A stretch of 31,520 nt of DNA, taken from positions 1 to 31,520 of the forward strand of contig CAXBLG010000035.1 of assembly GCA_963976395.1 (NCBI GenBank), written 5' to 3'. This document shows, piece after piece, positions 7,576 through 14,896 of this stretch. The notes beneath the pieces are model-generated. The model did no database searches. It was not told where the DNA came from and was given only the letters and a program-made list of their open reading frames with translations. The first letter of the stretch is position 1. Each line of letters opens with the position of its first letter. The translations under genes and the position numbers were made by a program. This stretch comes from UBA11612 sp963976395. Lineage in GTDB: Bacteria; Pseudomonadota; Alphaproteobacteria; Rhodospirillales; Rhodospirillaceae.

Positions 7576-9333
7576 ATGTTTTTAGTTAGGGCCGGAAAAA
7601 AGTTCCAGCCTCAGATTGGCCGCGGTGTGATTGCAGCTGCGGCTGTCGCAGCGTTTGTCTTTGCCGGTGTGTATTCTGGCGGTCTTTTCAGCGGAACCAG
7701 CGCACAGGCGGCCGTTGATGCGTCAGAGGCATCTGTTCTTCGCCGTCTGACCGAACTCCAGTACAAGAACATCATCCGTGATGTCTTCGGTCCTGATATT
7801 AAAATCGGTGGGCGGTTTGACCCGGATATGCGGGAAGAGGGTCTGCTTGAGGTTGGTGCGGGGCAGGCGAGCATTTCGGCGTCCGCCCTCGGCCAGTACG
7901 TCACTATGGCCCGATCTGTCGCCGAACAGGTGCTTGATGAAAAACATCGTGCGGCATTCGTAAGATGTGCCCCGGTTTCCGTGACAAAACGGGACGACGC
8001 CTGCGCGGAAGAGTTTCTCTCGGGAGCGGGCCGTATTCTGTATCGTCGTCCGCTCGAAAAAGATGAGCTGGCCGATCTCGTGAACGGTGCTGGACTAACG
8101 GCTGATACCTTGGGGGACTTCTATGCAGGTCTTCAAACCAGCCTGGCCACAGCCCTCCAATCACCGGCCTTTCTGTTTCGCTGGGAAGTACAGGAACAGG
8201 ATCCGAAAAGAAAAGGCGTGACGCGGATTGACTCCTACTCGAAAGCGGCGCGGCTTAGTTTTTTTCTGTGGAACACAACGCCGGATACCCGACTCCTGGC
8301 AGCGGCTGAACGCGGCGACCTCCATACCGAACGCGGTTTAGCCCGTGAAGTGGACCGGCTGCTGAAATCGCCGCGTCTCGAAGGTGGGGTGCGGGCGTTC
8401 TTCTATGATATGTTCGGTCTTGATGGGATGCATACGCTGGTGAAAGACACCACCCTATATCCGAAATATAGCTTTAAGATTGCCGCCGACGCCGAGGAAC
8501 AAACTCTACGAACGATTGTTGACGTTCTCCTCACTCAAGGGGGCGATTACCGCGACGTGTTCACCACACCAAAAACATTTCTCACACGGCAACTGGGCAC
8601 AGTTTACGGCGTTCCCATAATGGGGCCGAGTGCCGGCGGTACACCAGATGGATGGCAGCCTTACGAGTTTGCGGCGGATGATCCGCGCATAGGTGTTTTG
8701 GCTCAACCCAGTTTTCTGGGAATGCACTCTCACCCGGGACGGACATCGCCCACACTGCGCGGTAAGGCGTTACGGGAGAATATATTGTGCCAGAAAGTCC
8801 CCGATCCGCCGGGTGTTGTTGACTTCAATATTGTTCAAGACACGGACAGCGCGGATTATAAAACGGTTCGCCAACGCCTGACGGCTCATGCCACCGAACC
8901 CATGTGTGTGGGATGCCATAAAATTACCGACCCGATTGGGTTGGCGATGGAAAGCTTCGATACCATCGGCGGCTATCGCGAAAAAGAGAACGGCGCGCTT
9001 ATCGACACAAGCGGATCGGTTGACGGTTCATCGTTCGAAGATGCCGCAGGTTTGGCTCAGGCGATACACGATCATCCTGCGACAACTTCGTGCTTGGTGA
9101 ATCGTGTGTTTTCGTATGCGGCGGGTCGTTCTCCGACCGATGGTGAGACCGCTTGGCTGAACGAAAGAGTCGAAAAATCATTTGCAAAAGCAGGCTACAG
9201 GATCGTGCCGCTTCTACGGCAGATCTCGCTTGCGGATGCATTCTTCGTAGTATCGGCGCCGAGTTCGGAAAAAGATTCGACAAAGTCGGCGGCGGCAAAT
9301 GTGCTTCGTGAAACTCGGGAGGTCATTCAATGA
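7576..9333 (+). CDS. DUF1592/DUF1588/DUF1585 family protein with CxxCH motif (cassette gene B1)
   Basis: This 585-residue exported protein has the domain order seen in PSD1-type proteins of Planctomycetes and some Proteobacteria. A DUF1587-like segment (LRRLTELQYKNIIRDVFG, 55-72) comes first, then a DUF1595-like CAEEFLSGAGRILYRRPL (143-160), DUF1592 (about 218-345, SFFLWNTTPD), DUF1588 (about 372-466, HSHPGRTSPTLRGKALR) and DUF1585 at the C-terminus. CVGCH at 444-448 is a CxxCH motif and suggests covalent haem c. A hydrophobic segment at 19-36, followed by SAQA, gives a signal peptide or anchor. The ATG at 7576 was chosen because GGGGGAG lies 6 nt upstream; the frame stays open further up but overlaps A1. 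Its last bases overlap C1. Function unknown; haem binding is predicted only. Confidence 0.9.
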   Translation: MFLVRAGKKFQPQIGRGVIAAAAVAAFVFAGVYSGGLFSGTSAQAAVDASEASVLRRLTELQYKNIIRDVFGPDIKIGGRFDPDMREEGLLEVGAGQASISASALGQYVTMARSVAEQVLDEKHRAAFVRCAPVSVTKRDDACAEEFLSGAGRILYRRPLEKDELADLVNGAGLTADTLGDFYAGLQTSLATALQSPAFLFRWEVQEQDPKRKGVTRIDSYSKAARLSFFLWNTTPDTRLLAAAERGDLHTERGLAREVDRLLKSPRLEGGVRAFFYDMFGLDGMHTLVKDTTLYPKYSFKIAADAEEQTLRTIVDVLLTQGGDYRDVFTTPKTFLTRQLGTVYGVPIMGPSAGGTPDGWQPYEFAADDPRIGVLAQPSFLGMHSHPGRTSPTLRGKALRENILCQKVPDPPGVVDFNIVQDTDSADYKTVRQRLTAHATEPMCVGCHKITDPIGLAMESFDTIGGYREKENGALIDTSGSVDGSSFEDAAGLAQAIHDHPATTSCLVNRVFSYAAGRSPTDGETAWLNERVEKSFAKAGYRIVPLLRQISLADAFFVVSAPSSEKDSTKSAAANVLRETREVIQ

Positions 9334-10661
9334 TGCGTTTTAACACAACGCGCCGTGCGGCCCTTAAAGGTGTGCTGGCGGGCAGTGCTGTAACTGTTGC
9401 ATTGCCGTTTCTCGACTGTTTCCTTAATGAAAATGGAAACGCTATGGCCGCGACCGGCGCGCCGCTTCCAAATCGCTTTGGAACGTGGTTCTGGGGATGC
9501 GGTATGTCTCCGGGCCAGTGGGAGCCGAAGACCGAAGGCACAGGCTTCGAGTTATCGAATAACTTGAAAGTACTGGAGCCGTACCGCAAGTACGTCAGTG
9601 TATTTAGCGGTTTGAAGGCGTTCCTCGACGGCAATCCGCTTCGGCCTCACGTTTCGGGCATTCAAAGCATTATGATTGGCGCAACTGGCAAGGAGCCCGA
9701 CCCCAGCATCGACGTGATCATCGCCGATGCCATCGGGTCATCGACGCGGTTCCGCTCAATTGAAGTGGCGACGACGGGCTATGCGTCCCACACCCAAAGC
9801 CGGCGTAGCTCAAGCGTTATCAACAATTCGGAAATCTCACCGCTGGCGCTATACAAGCGCCTATTCGGACCGGAATTTCAGGATCCCAATGCGGCGGATT
9901 TCTCCCCGGACCCCCGCGTGATGATGCGCAAGAGTGTGTTGTCCGCAATCAAGGATCAGCGCGATCGTCTGAATGGTATTGTCGGCACGACGGACCGGGA
10001 ACGCCTTGACGAATATTATACGTCGTTGCGCCAGATTGAGCAGGAACTGGAATTGCAACTCACCAAGCCCGCGCCGCTTGATGCGTGTACGGTTCTCGGT
10101 GAACCAGACGAGGTGGCCGGCGGAACGGATATTGATGAGGCCACCGCTAACCACAGACTGTTCTCAAAACTTTTGGCTCACGCGATTGCCTGCGACCAAA
10201 CTCGCGTCATGAATGTTTCGTTTTCTGACGGCACGTCATCGATTCGCAAAAGCGGCGCGCCGACAACCCATCACATCTACACGCACGAAGAACAGATCGA
10301 CGAAGAGCTTGGGTATCAGCCTAACGCTGTTTTCTTCGAGCGCAGTTATATGAACGCGTTTGCTGCCCTTCCCGAAGCGCTCTCCAGCATCAAGGAAGGC
10401 GACGGTACGCTTCTTGACCGGACTCTTATGCTGGTTGCAAGCGAGCACGGTTTGGCCAAGCACCATTCCCTTGAGAATATCCCGGTATTCTTGGTGGGTG
10501 GTGCCGGTGGCCGGATCAAAACCGGTTATCACTTCGCGCGGCAGGGCGATCCGACGACGCGTGTCGGTCTCACCATTCAGCAGGCCTTCGGATTGCCTGT
10601 CAGTGGATGGGGACACGGCTCGCTGCATACAACCCGTCCATTCACAGAGTTGTTGGCTTAG
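9330..10661 (+). CDS. DUF1552 family protein with Tat-like signal (cassette gene C1)
   Basis: This 443-residue protein is DUF1552, a family that commonly lies next to DUF1592 genes. The N-terminus TTRRAALKG (6-14) followed by a moderately hydrophobic stretch resembles a twin-arginine export signal. Conserved blocks are WFWGCGMSPG (53-62), FQDPNAADFSPDPRV (183-197), HHIYTHEE (314-321), LLDRTLMLVASEHG (361-374) and GGAGGRIKTG (390-399). The last two recall the alkaline-phosphatase-like fold suggested for the related DUF1501 proteins, so a metal-dependent hydrolase is possible but unproven. The start codon overlaps the B1 stop in ATGA, so translation is probably coupled and the two proteins may be made in similar amounts. 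Confidence 0.9.
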   Translation: MMRFNTTRRAALKGVLAGSAVTVALPFLDCFLNENGNAMAATGAPLPNRFGTWFWGCGMSPGQWEPKTEGTGFELSNNLKVLEPYRKYVSVFSGLKAFLDGNPLRPHVSGIQSIMIGATGKEPDPSIDVIIADAIGSSTRFRSIEVATTGYASHTQSRRSSSVINNSEISPLALYKRLFGPEFQDPNAADFSPDPRVMMRKSVLSAIKDQRDRLNGIVGTTDRERLDEYYTSLRQIEQELELQLTKPAPLDACTVLGEPDEVAGGTDIDEATANHRLFSKLLAHAIACDQTRVMNVSFSDGTSSIRKSGAPTTHHIYTHEEQIDEELGYQPNAVFFERSYMNAFAALPEALSSIKEGDGTLLDRTLMLVASEHGLAKHHSLENIPVFLVGGAGGRIKTGYHFARQGDPTTRVGLTIQQAFGLPVSGWGHGSLHTTRPFTELLA

Positions 10662-10664
10662 ATC

Positions 10665-11876
10665 ATGCGGGTTTTGAAAGTAATCTCCGCTGCGGCAGTC
10701 TGTGCGGGTCTCGTTTCCACGATTTTGCCTCATACGTCAGTAGCTGCGAGTGAGACCGCCTTAGGGACTCCCGCGTCGCCAGCGGGCATCACGTTTACGC
10801 CGTTGCAGCTTCAAGGCCGAGGGATGTCCTATGGCGGTGTCAGTGGTACGCCTGCGGGATTGTTGTCGGATGCGGCAGACATGACGCTGTACACCTATGA
10901 AGGAGAGGCGCCGTGTGGGTCCGAATGCCTTGCAGACTGGAAGCCAGCGTTTGCCCCAGACCGGGCGGTCGAGACAGCTGAATGGACCGTCGTCAGACAT
11001 CCCGAGGGCGTCAACCAATGGGCTTACTACGGCAAACCCCTTTATACGTCTGTAAAGGACGAAAAACCGGGCGATATGAATGGGCAGGTGGAAGAAGGCG
11101 ATTGGCGCGTCGCCACATACAAGCGTCCCGACGGGACACTGCTTGCTCCATCGGGCATTTCAATTAGATCTAGCTCTCGAGCGAGAGGTGATGTTCTGGT
11201 CAATCACGTCGCGATGACGTTGTATTATCTGGCTGACCGACAAGGCGAAGCCTGTGCCGGTACGTGTCTTGAGTCCTGGACTCCACTGATCGCGGGAGAG
11301 TTGGCGGGATCATTCGGCGATTGGACGGTTGTAGACCGCGCCGACGGAATCCGTCAGTGGGCTTATCAGGGACAGCCTCTGTACAGCTTCGTCGGCGACA
11401 AGGAAATCGGAGATGCCGAGGGGCTCCATTTTGATAACCGCTGGCGAACGGCGGCCGTCCGCGAATACTTTGTGCCTGAAAACGTGCAAATGCGGAAAAT
11501 GAGTCATTTCGAGTTTTTCACAACACGCGACGGTCAAACGATTTATACGCGTGACCGTTATCAATACACAGCTGGCAGTTTTCATGCTGACGGCGGCAGT
11601 ACGTCAAAGGTCAGCGTAGGGCGTGAAATCGGCACCGATGCATGTGGCGGTCCATGCGATGATGTTTGGGTGCCGTTTGCGGCTGATAGCGAAGACCAGC
11701 CGTCGGGGTATTGGTCGATTATGACGCGCGATGACGGTACGCGGCAGTGGGCGTATCAGGGATATGCCCTGTACACCCATACGTCGGACAAGAAACCCGG
11801 CGACATGCTTGGCCGCGACGAGTTCGAATACACGGATGGTTCAAGCGCCCTTTACTGGCGGGTTGCGGTTCCCTAG
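10665..11876 (+). CDS. Secreted protein with three PF03640-type repeats (cassette gene D1)
   Basis: This 403-residue product has a signal peptide (hydrophobic 7-22, cleavage near SVAA at 28). It contains three repeats of the 'secreted repeat of unknown function' type (PF03640, COG4315). They lie at about 68-150, 176-265 and 283-400. Each has a TLY or TIY start, a cysteine pair three residues apart (C84/C88, C197/C201, C327/C331), and QWAYxGxxLY (118-127, 231-240, 361-370), then GD. Repeat 3 has an insertion before its cysteine pair. Related proteins are often lipoproteins, but no lipobox is seen here. It starts 3 nt after C1 and is followed by a strong terminator, so it ends the operon. Function unknown. 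Confidence 0.88.
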   Translation: MRVLKVISAAAVCAGLVSTILPHTSVAASETALGTPASPAGITFTPLQLQGRGMSYGGVSGTPAGLLSDAADMTLYTYEGEAPCGSECLADWKPAFAPDRAVETAEWTVVRHPEGVNQWAYYGKPLYTSVKDEKPGDMNGQVEEGDWRVATYKRPDGTLLAPSGISIRSSSRARGDVLVNHVAMTLYYLADRQGEACAGTCLESWTPLIAGELAGSFGDWTVVDRADGIRQWAYQGQPLYSFVGDKEIGDAEGLHFDNRWRTAAVREYFVPENVQMRKMSHFEFFTTRDGQTIYTRDRYQYTAGSFHADGGSTSKVSVGREIGTDACGGPCDDVWVPFAADSEDQPSGYWSIMTRDDGTRQWAYQGYALYTHTSDKKPGDMLGRDEFEYTDGSSALYWRVAVP

Positions 11877-11907
11877 CGGATATCACTTTAGTGCGCTTAA
11901 AAATCTA

Positions 11908-11948
11908 CACGGGCGCGGCTTGTTTCAGAGCTGCGCCCGTGGTCTTTT
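11908..11948 (+). terminator. Rho-independent terminator after cassette copy 1
   Basis: CACGGGCGCGGCT (11908-11920) pairs with AGCTGCGCCCGTG (11929-11941) over 13 bp with one G-T wobble and an 8-nt loop, followed by GTCTTTT. It lies 31 nt after the D1 stop. I found no equivalent structure after D2. Confidence 0.85.
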
Positions 11949-11987
11949 AGCCCGCCATAGATCTGGATTTCGGCAGGGCGTACATAT

Positions 11988-12893
11988 ATGAGAATTCTCG
12001 TTGTCGGCGGTACAGGACTCATCGGGGGCAGCGCCGCATTACATCTGTCTCTTTCGGGTCACACGGTGACGATAGGAGCGCGACGCGCTGCACCGGCCGG
12101 AAGTCCGCTTGCAGATTTGCCTCTGATCCCCATTGATTTTCTGAAAGCAGAACAAGATATCGATCAGCTGGCGCCTTTCGATGCGCTGATCTTCGCGGCG
12201 GGAAACGACTTTCGTCATATTCCGCACGGAACCCCAGAGGGCCAATACTGGCTACGGGCCAATGTGCAGGGGGTCCCCAATTTTCTGGGTGCCGCAAAAC
12301 GGGCCGGGATCAGGCGCGCGGTTTATATTGGAACTTATTATCCGCAGACCATGCCGCAATTGATCGAAAGAATACCCTATGTACGCTCGCGACATGCAGC
12401 CGATGTTGCGGCGCGCGCACTTGCTTCTCCTGGCTTCGAGATTTGCAGCGTAAATCCGCCCTCCGTCATTGGCGTGGTGCGGGGCCATATCGACACGCGC
12501 ATGAAGGCCCGCGCCGAGTACGCTTTGGGGAAAATGCCGGAAATTCCCGACTTCGCGATCGGTGGCGGCACAAACGTGATGTCTACGCGGTCCCTGTCGG
12601 AAGCCATTTCAGGTGCACTTCTGTCCGGAGAGTCGGGGAAAGCGTATTTGGTTGGTGATGAAAATCTCCTCTTCAAACAATACATGGAAGAGTTTTTCCG
12701 GGCCGCCGGACGTGAACAGACCTTGCCGGTCATCGATCAAGAGCATCCCTTGTTTCCGGATGCCGCGATTTATTTTGGGCGAGGCAATACCCTTTTCTAT
12801 GAGCCCGATGAGAAGGAGACAGAATTGCTTGGATATCGCCGGGGCGATATCAAAAGAGCTATCGAAGAAATTGTAACCTACTACAAAGGTTAA
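11988..12893 (+). CDS. NAD(P)-binding epimerase/dehydratase-like protein (extended SDR)
   Basis: This 301-residue cytoplasmic protein has a Rossmann fold. The dinucleotide-binding GGTGLIGG sits at residues 7-14, and the following strand ends in GARR (30-33), where the arginines may favour NADP(H). A later segment, IPYVRSRH, occupies the place of the extended-SDR YxxxK motif, giving Y131 and R135, so the usual catalytic lysine appears replaced by arginine. The reaction is therefore uncertain. It has its own AGGG ribosome site and lies downstream of the cassette 1 terminator, so it is probably a separate transcript. No signal peptide is present, unlike the surrounding cassette genes. Confidence 0.82.
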   Translation: MRILVVGGTGLIGGSAALHLSLSGHTVTIGARRAAPAGSPLADLPLIPIDFLKAEQDIDQLAPFDALIFAAGNDFRHIPHGTPEGQYWLRANVQGVPNFLGAAKRAGIRRAVYIGTYYPQTMPQLIERIPYVRSRHAADVAARALASPGFEICSVNPPSVIGVVRGHIDTRMKARAEYALGKMPEIPDFAIGGGTNVMSTRSLSEAISGALLSGESGKAYLVGDENLLFKQYMEEFFRAAGREQTLPVIDQEHPLFPDAAIYFGRGNTLFYEPDEKETELLGYRRGDIKRAIEEIVTYYKG

Positions 12894-12942
12894 GGGCGGC
12901 ACGTAAATGAGCTCTGCTCGTTCTCCATCTTGCGCTCCAAGA

Positions 12943-13551
12943 TCACTCCACGGAAACGAAGCGTTCGCCTTCCAGCAATCCCAGAACGCCCGTACTCACA
13001 TCGAAGCGGAATCCGTGTAGATCCAAAGTTCCACCTTTGACCGCATCTCTGATCCAGGGAAAAGTCATGAGGTTCTCCAGCGTTATCCGCACGACCTCGG
13101 TTTCGTAGTGAGTCAATTTATCGACGTTTGCCGCTGGTGGCGGCCGCGAATGCAGCGCCTCCTTGGCTATGCCCATCCACTGTTCGACAAAATCCGGGGC
13201 TTCGGCTGGCGCGCCTTCCACCATGGCCTGTACACCGCCGCAGCGGGCATGACCCAACACAACAATGCGGTCTACTTTTAAAACACGAACGCCAAACTCT
13301 AAGGCGGCGCTGGTGCCGTGATAATTTAAGTCGGGCTGATAGCACGGCACCAAACCTGCGACGTTGCGCACAATAAAAAGCTCACCTGGACCTGCGCCAA
13401 ACACAGTCTGAGGGTCGACGCGGGAGTCCGAACAGGCGATCACTAGAGTTTCAGGATTCTGCCCCATTTTGGCGAGCTGCTCATAACGGGTCCGTTCTTC
13501 GGGCCAAGTGGTGGTGCGGAACCTGCGGTAGCCATCAATTAGACGATCCAT
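12943..13551 (-). CDS. Beta-class carbonic anhydrase
   Basis: This 202-residue zinc enzyme interconverts CO2 and bicarbonate. The zinc ligands and catalytic pair are all present: C40, D42 and R44 in CSDSR, then H101 and C104 in GHARCGG. FIVRNVAG and GTSAALEFGV are further family blocks. The start at 13551 is preferred over an ATG two codons upstream at 13557, because AGGGA is placed 6 nt before the internal ATG but directly abuts the upstream one. It is convergent with the epimerase-like gene and divergent from cassette copy 2, so its promoter must lie in the AT-rich gap beyond 13551. It is cytoplasmic and shows no direct link to the cassette other than position. Confidence 0.95.
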   Translation of the reverse strand: MDRLIDGYRRFRTTTWPEERTRYEQLAKMGQNPETLVIACSDSRVDPQTVFGAGPGELFIVRNVAGLVPCYQPDLNYHGTSAALEFGVRVLKVDRIVVLGHARCGGVQAMVEGAPAEAPDFVEQWMGIAKEALHSRPPPAANVDKLTHYETEVVRITLENLMTFPWIRDAVKGGTLDLHGFRFDVSTGVLGLLEGERFVSVE

Positions 13552-13557
13552 GTCCAT

Positions 13558-13768
13558 TCCCTAATGCAAAAAGCGCGTAACTTGGTGTGCCGATGTCTTC
13601 GTTCTCAGCGAGTCTGAGTGGTAACCAAAATATACAATATAAATCAATTGTTTAACTAATATTATTCGATTGATGAGCTTGGTGCCTCGTCCCTCATATA
13701 TATCTGTTCTCGTTCTCAGTCATGCTAAGGTTTGAGCCTGACAAACGGTAGCTTGGGAGGGATTGCCG
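13558..13768. promoter_or_regulatory. AT-rich divergent promoter region between carbonic anhydrase and cassette copy 2
   Basis: About 210 nt separate the two divergent genes. The block 13627-13675 is strongly AT-rich compared with its surroundings. It holds the half-sites ATCAAT (13643-13648) and ATTGAT (13669-13674), 20 nt apart, and a TATATATATC tract near 13697-13704. Promoters for both directions are expected here, but I cannot place hexamers with confidence. A G-rich ribosome site at 13755-13761 serves gene A2. Confidence 0.4.
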
Positions 13769-14857
13769 ATGGGTCTGCGTTTCCTGACAATGACCTTGCT
13801 TGGGGCCGCTGTGCTATCCCAGTCGGCTGTAGCGGGAGAAACCCGTGGCTTTGTGCTCGATTGGTTTCATCTAGCCACGCTTAACGGCGAGGAAAGCTGT
13901 CCCGACGGATTGTATCCGTTGTCCGAGGTTTTTTATACGCGTGAACTCAAGCGTCTTGGCTACGCGCCGAACGAAATTGAAGATTTGCTGAAAGACTTTC
14001 CCAATGGCGGCTACATGGAGCCGATCATCAATCGTGGCCGTATCGACGGCGAACCGGTCAATGTTTACGCTTATCCTTGGTCGCAGCCGGACCCTGAAAT
14101 CACGTTGGTGACCGGCAAACGCGCCTTTGGCTTTAATCTCGACGACCAAGTTTCTGATCAAGATTTTATCGAACCTGTTACCGGCGAGGCGGGGATCGAC
14201 AACCAGCTTTATCGCGCACTTGGATGCTTCCAAAGCCACACGGGCGCGCTGCCCGAGCGTCCGGGATTGCCGCAAATTGTTTGGGACATCCAGCGCGACT
14301 ATATGCCGGCTTGGCTTGTCGAGCTATCGGATGTCGATGATTTCCAGAATGATGATGAAATTCAGATTGGCTTCTATCGCGCCTTCGGTCCGGTCAAGCG
14401 CGATGCAACGGGTGATGTCCGGTCCGACATGACCCTGTGGGTCGATCCCGATCCTCGTATGCACAATGTTGTGGCGGGGCGCATTAAGGACGGCGTGATC
14501 ACAAGTAATGGGTTTGAATTTCGGATGCTCGGCAACCCCATGTTCATGGCCGAATACACGCTCCAAAAAGCACGGGCCCGGTTCGAAATTACGCCGGACG
14601 GCCGCCTTGAAGGCGTATTGGGCGGTTTTCAGCCATGGCAGGATATCTACTACGGAAATTTCGGCTCGCAGGGTTGGGCGACAGAACATTCGGCGGGGGT
14701 AGATTTCCCCGGCGCCTACTATGCGCTTAAGAAATTGGCCGATGCCGACCCTGATCCCGAAACCGGCGAGAACCAGGCAATCTCAGGTACATACCGGGTC
14801 GAAGCCGTCCCCGCATTTTTGATGCGCAAATCCAATGAGGTTGCCGAAGCACGATAG
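13769..14857 (+). CDS. Secreted protein of unknown family (cassette gene A2)
   Basis: This 362-residue paralogue of A1 is of no family I recognise. A short signal peptide (hydrophobic 5-16) ends at SAVA, residue 22, so the mature protein starts GETRGF, matching GETKGF of A1. Cysteines C44 and C153 align with C64 and C177 of A1. Shared blocks are RGRIDGEPVNVYA (89-101), TGEAGIDNQ (138-146), LSDVDD (186-191), DGVIT (241-245) and KLADADPDPETGEN (322-335), all in the same order. The ATG at 13769 was chosen because GGGAGGGA (13755-13762) lies 6 nt upstream; a TTG at 13763 is too close to it. As first gene of copy 2, its expression probably sets that of the rest. Confidence 0.87.
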   Translation: MGLRFLTMTLLGAAVLSQSAVAGETRGFVLDWFHLATLNGEESCPDGLYPLSEVFYTRELKRLGYAPNEIEDLLKDFPNGGYMEPIINRGRIDGEPVNVYAYPWSQPDPEITLVTGKRAFGFNLDDQVSDQDFIEPVTGEAGIDNQLYRALGCFQSHTGALPERPGLPQIVWDIQRDYMPAWLVELSDVDDFQNDDEIQIGFYRAFGPVKRDATGDVRSDMTLWVDPDPRMHNVVAGRIKDGVITSNGFEFRMLGNPMFMAEYTLQKARARFEITPDGRLEGVLGGFQPWQDIYYGNFGSQGWATEHSAGVDFPGAYYALKKLADADPDPETGENQAISGTYRVEAVPAFLMRKSNEVAEAR

Positions 14858-14896
14858 CGGCGTATTGATATCTGCGGGGGAGGATTGTTCCAAGTT

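Larger units (their letters stand above)
6369..11876 (+). repeat. Cassette copy 1: genes A1-B1-C1-D1 of a diverged duplication
   Basis: Four genes in the order A-B-C-D occur here and again at 13769-19178. Each gene matches its counterpart along most of its length at the protein level. Spacing is tight in both copies: A1-B1 22 nt, B1-C1 overlapping by 4 nt, C1-D1 3 nt; A2-B2 39 nt, B2-C2 2 nt, C2-D2 2 nt. Copy 1 ends in a rho-independent terminator at 11908-11948. Confidence 0.9.

Noticed and set aside
12927..12943. ATCTTG/CAAGAT hairpin between the convergent epimerase and carbonic anhydrase genes
   Set aside because: Only 6 bp with no T run on either side; too weak to call a terminator.
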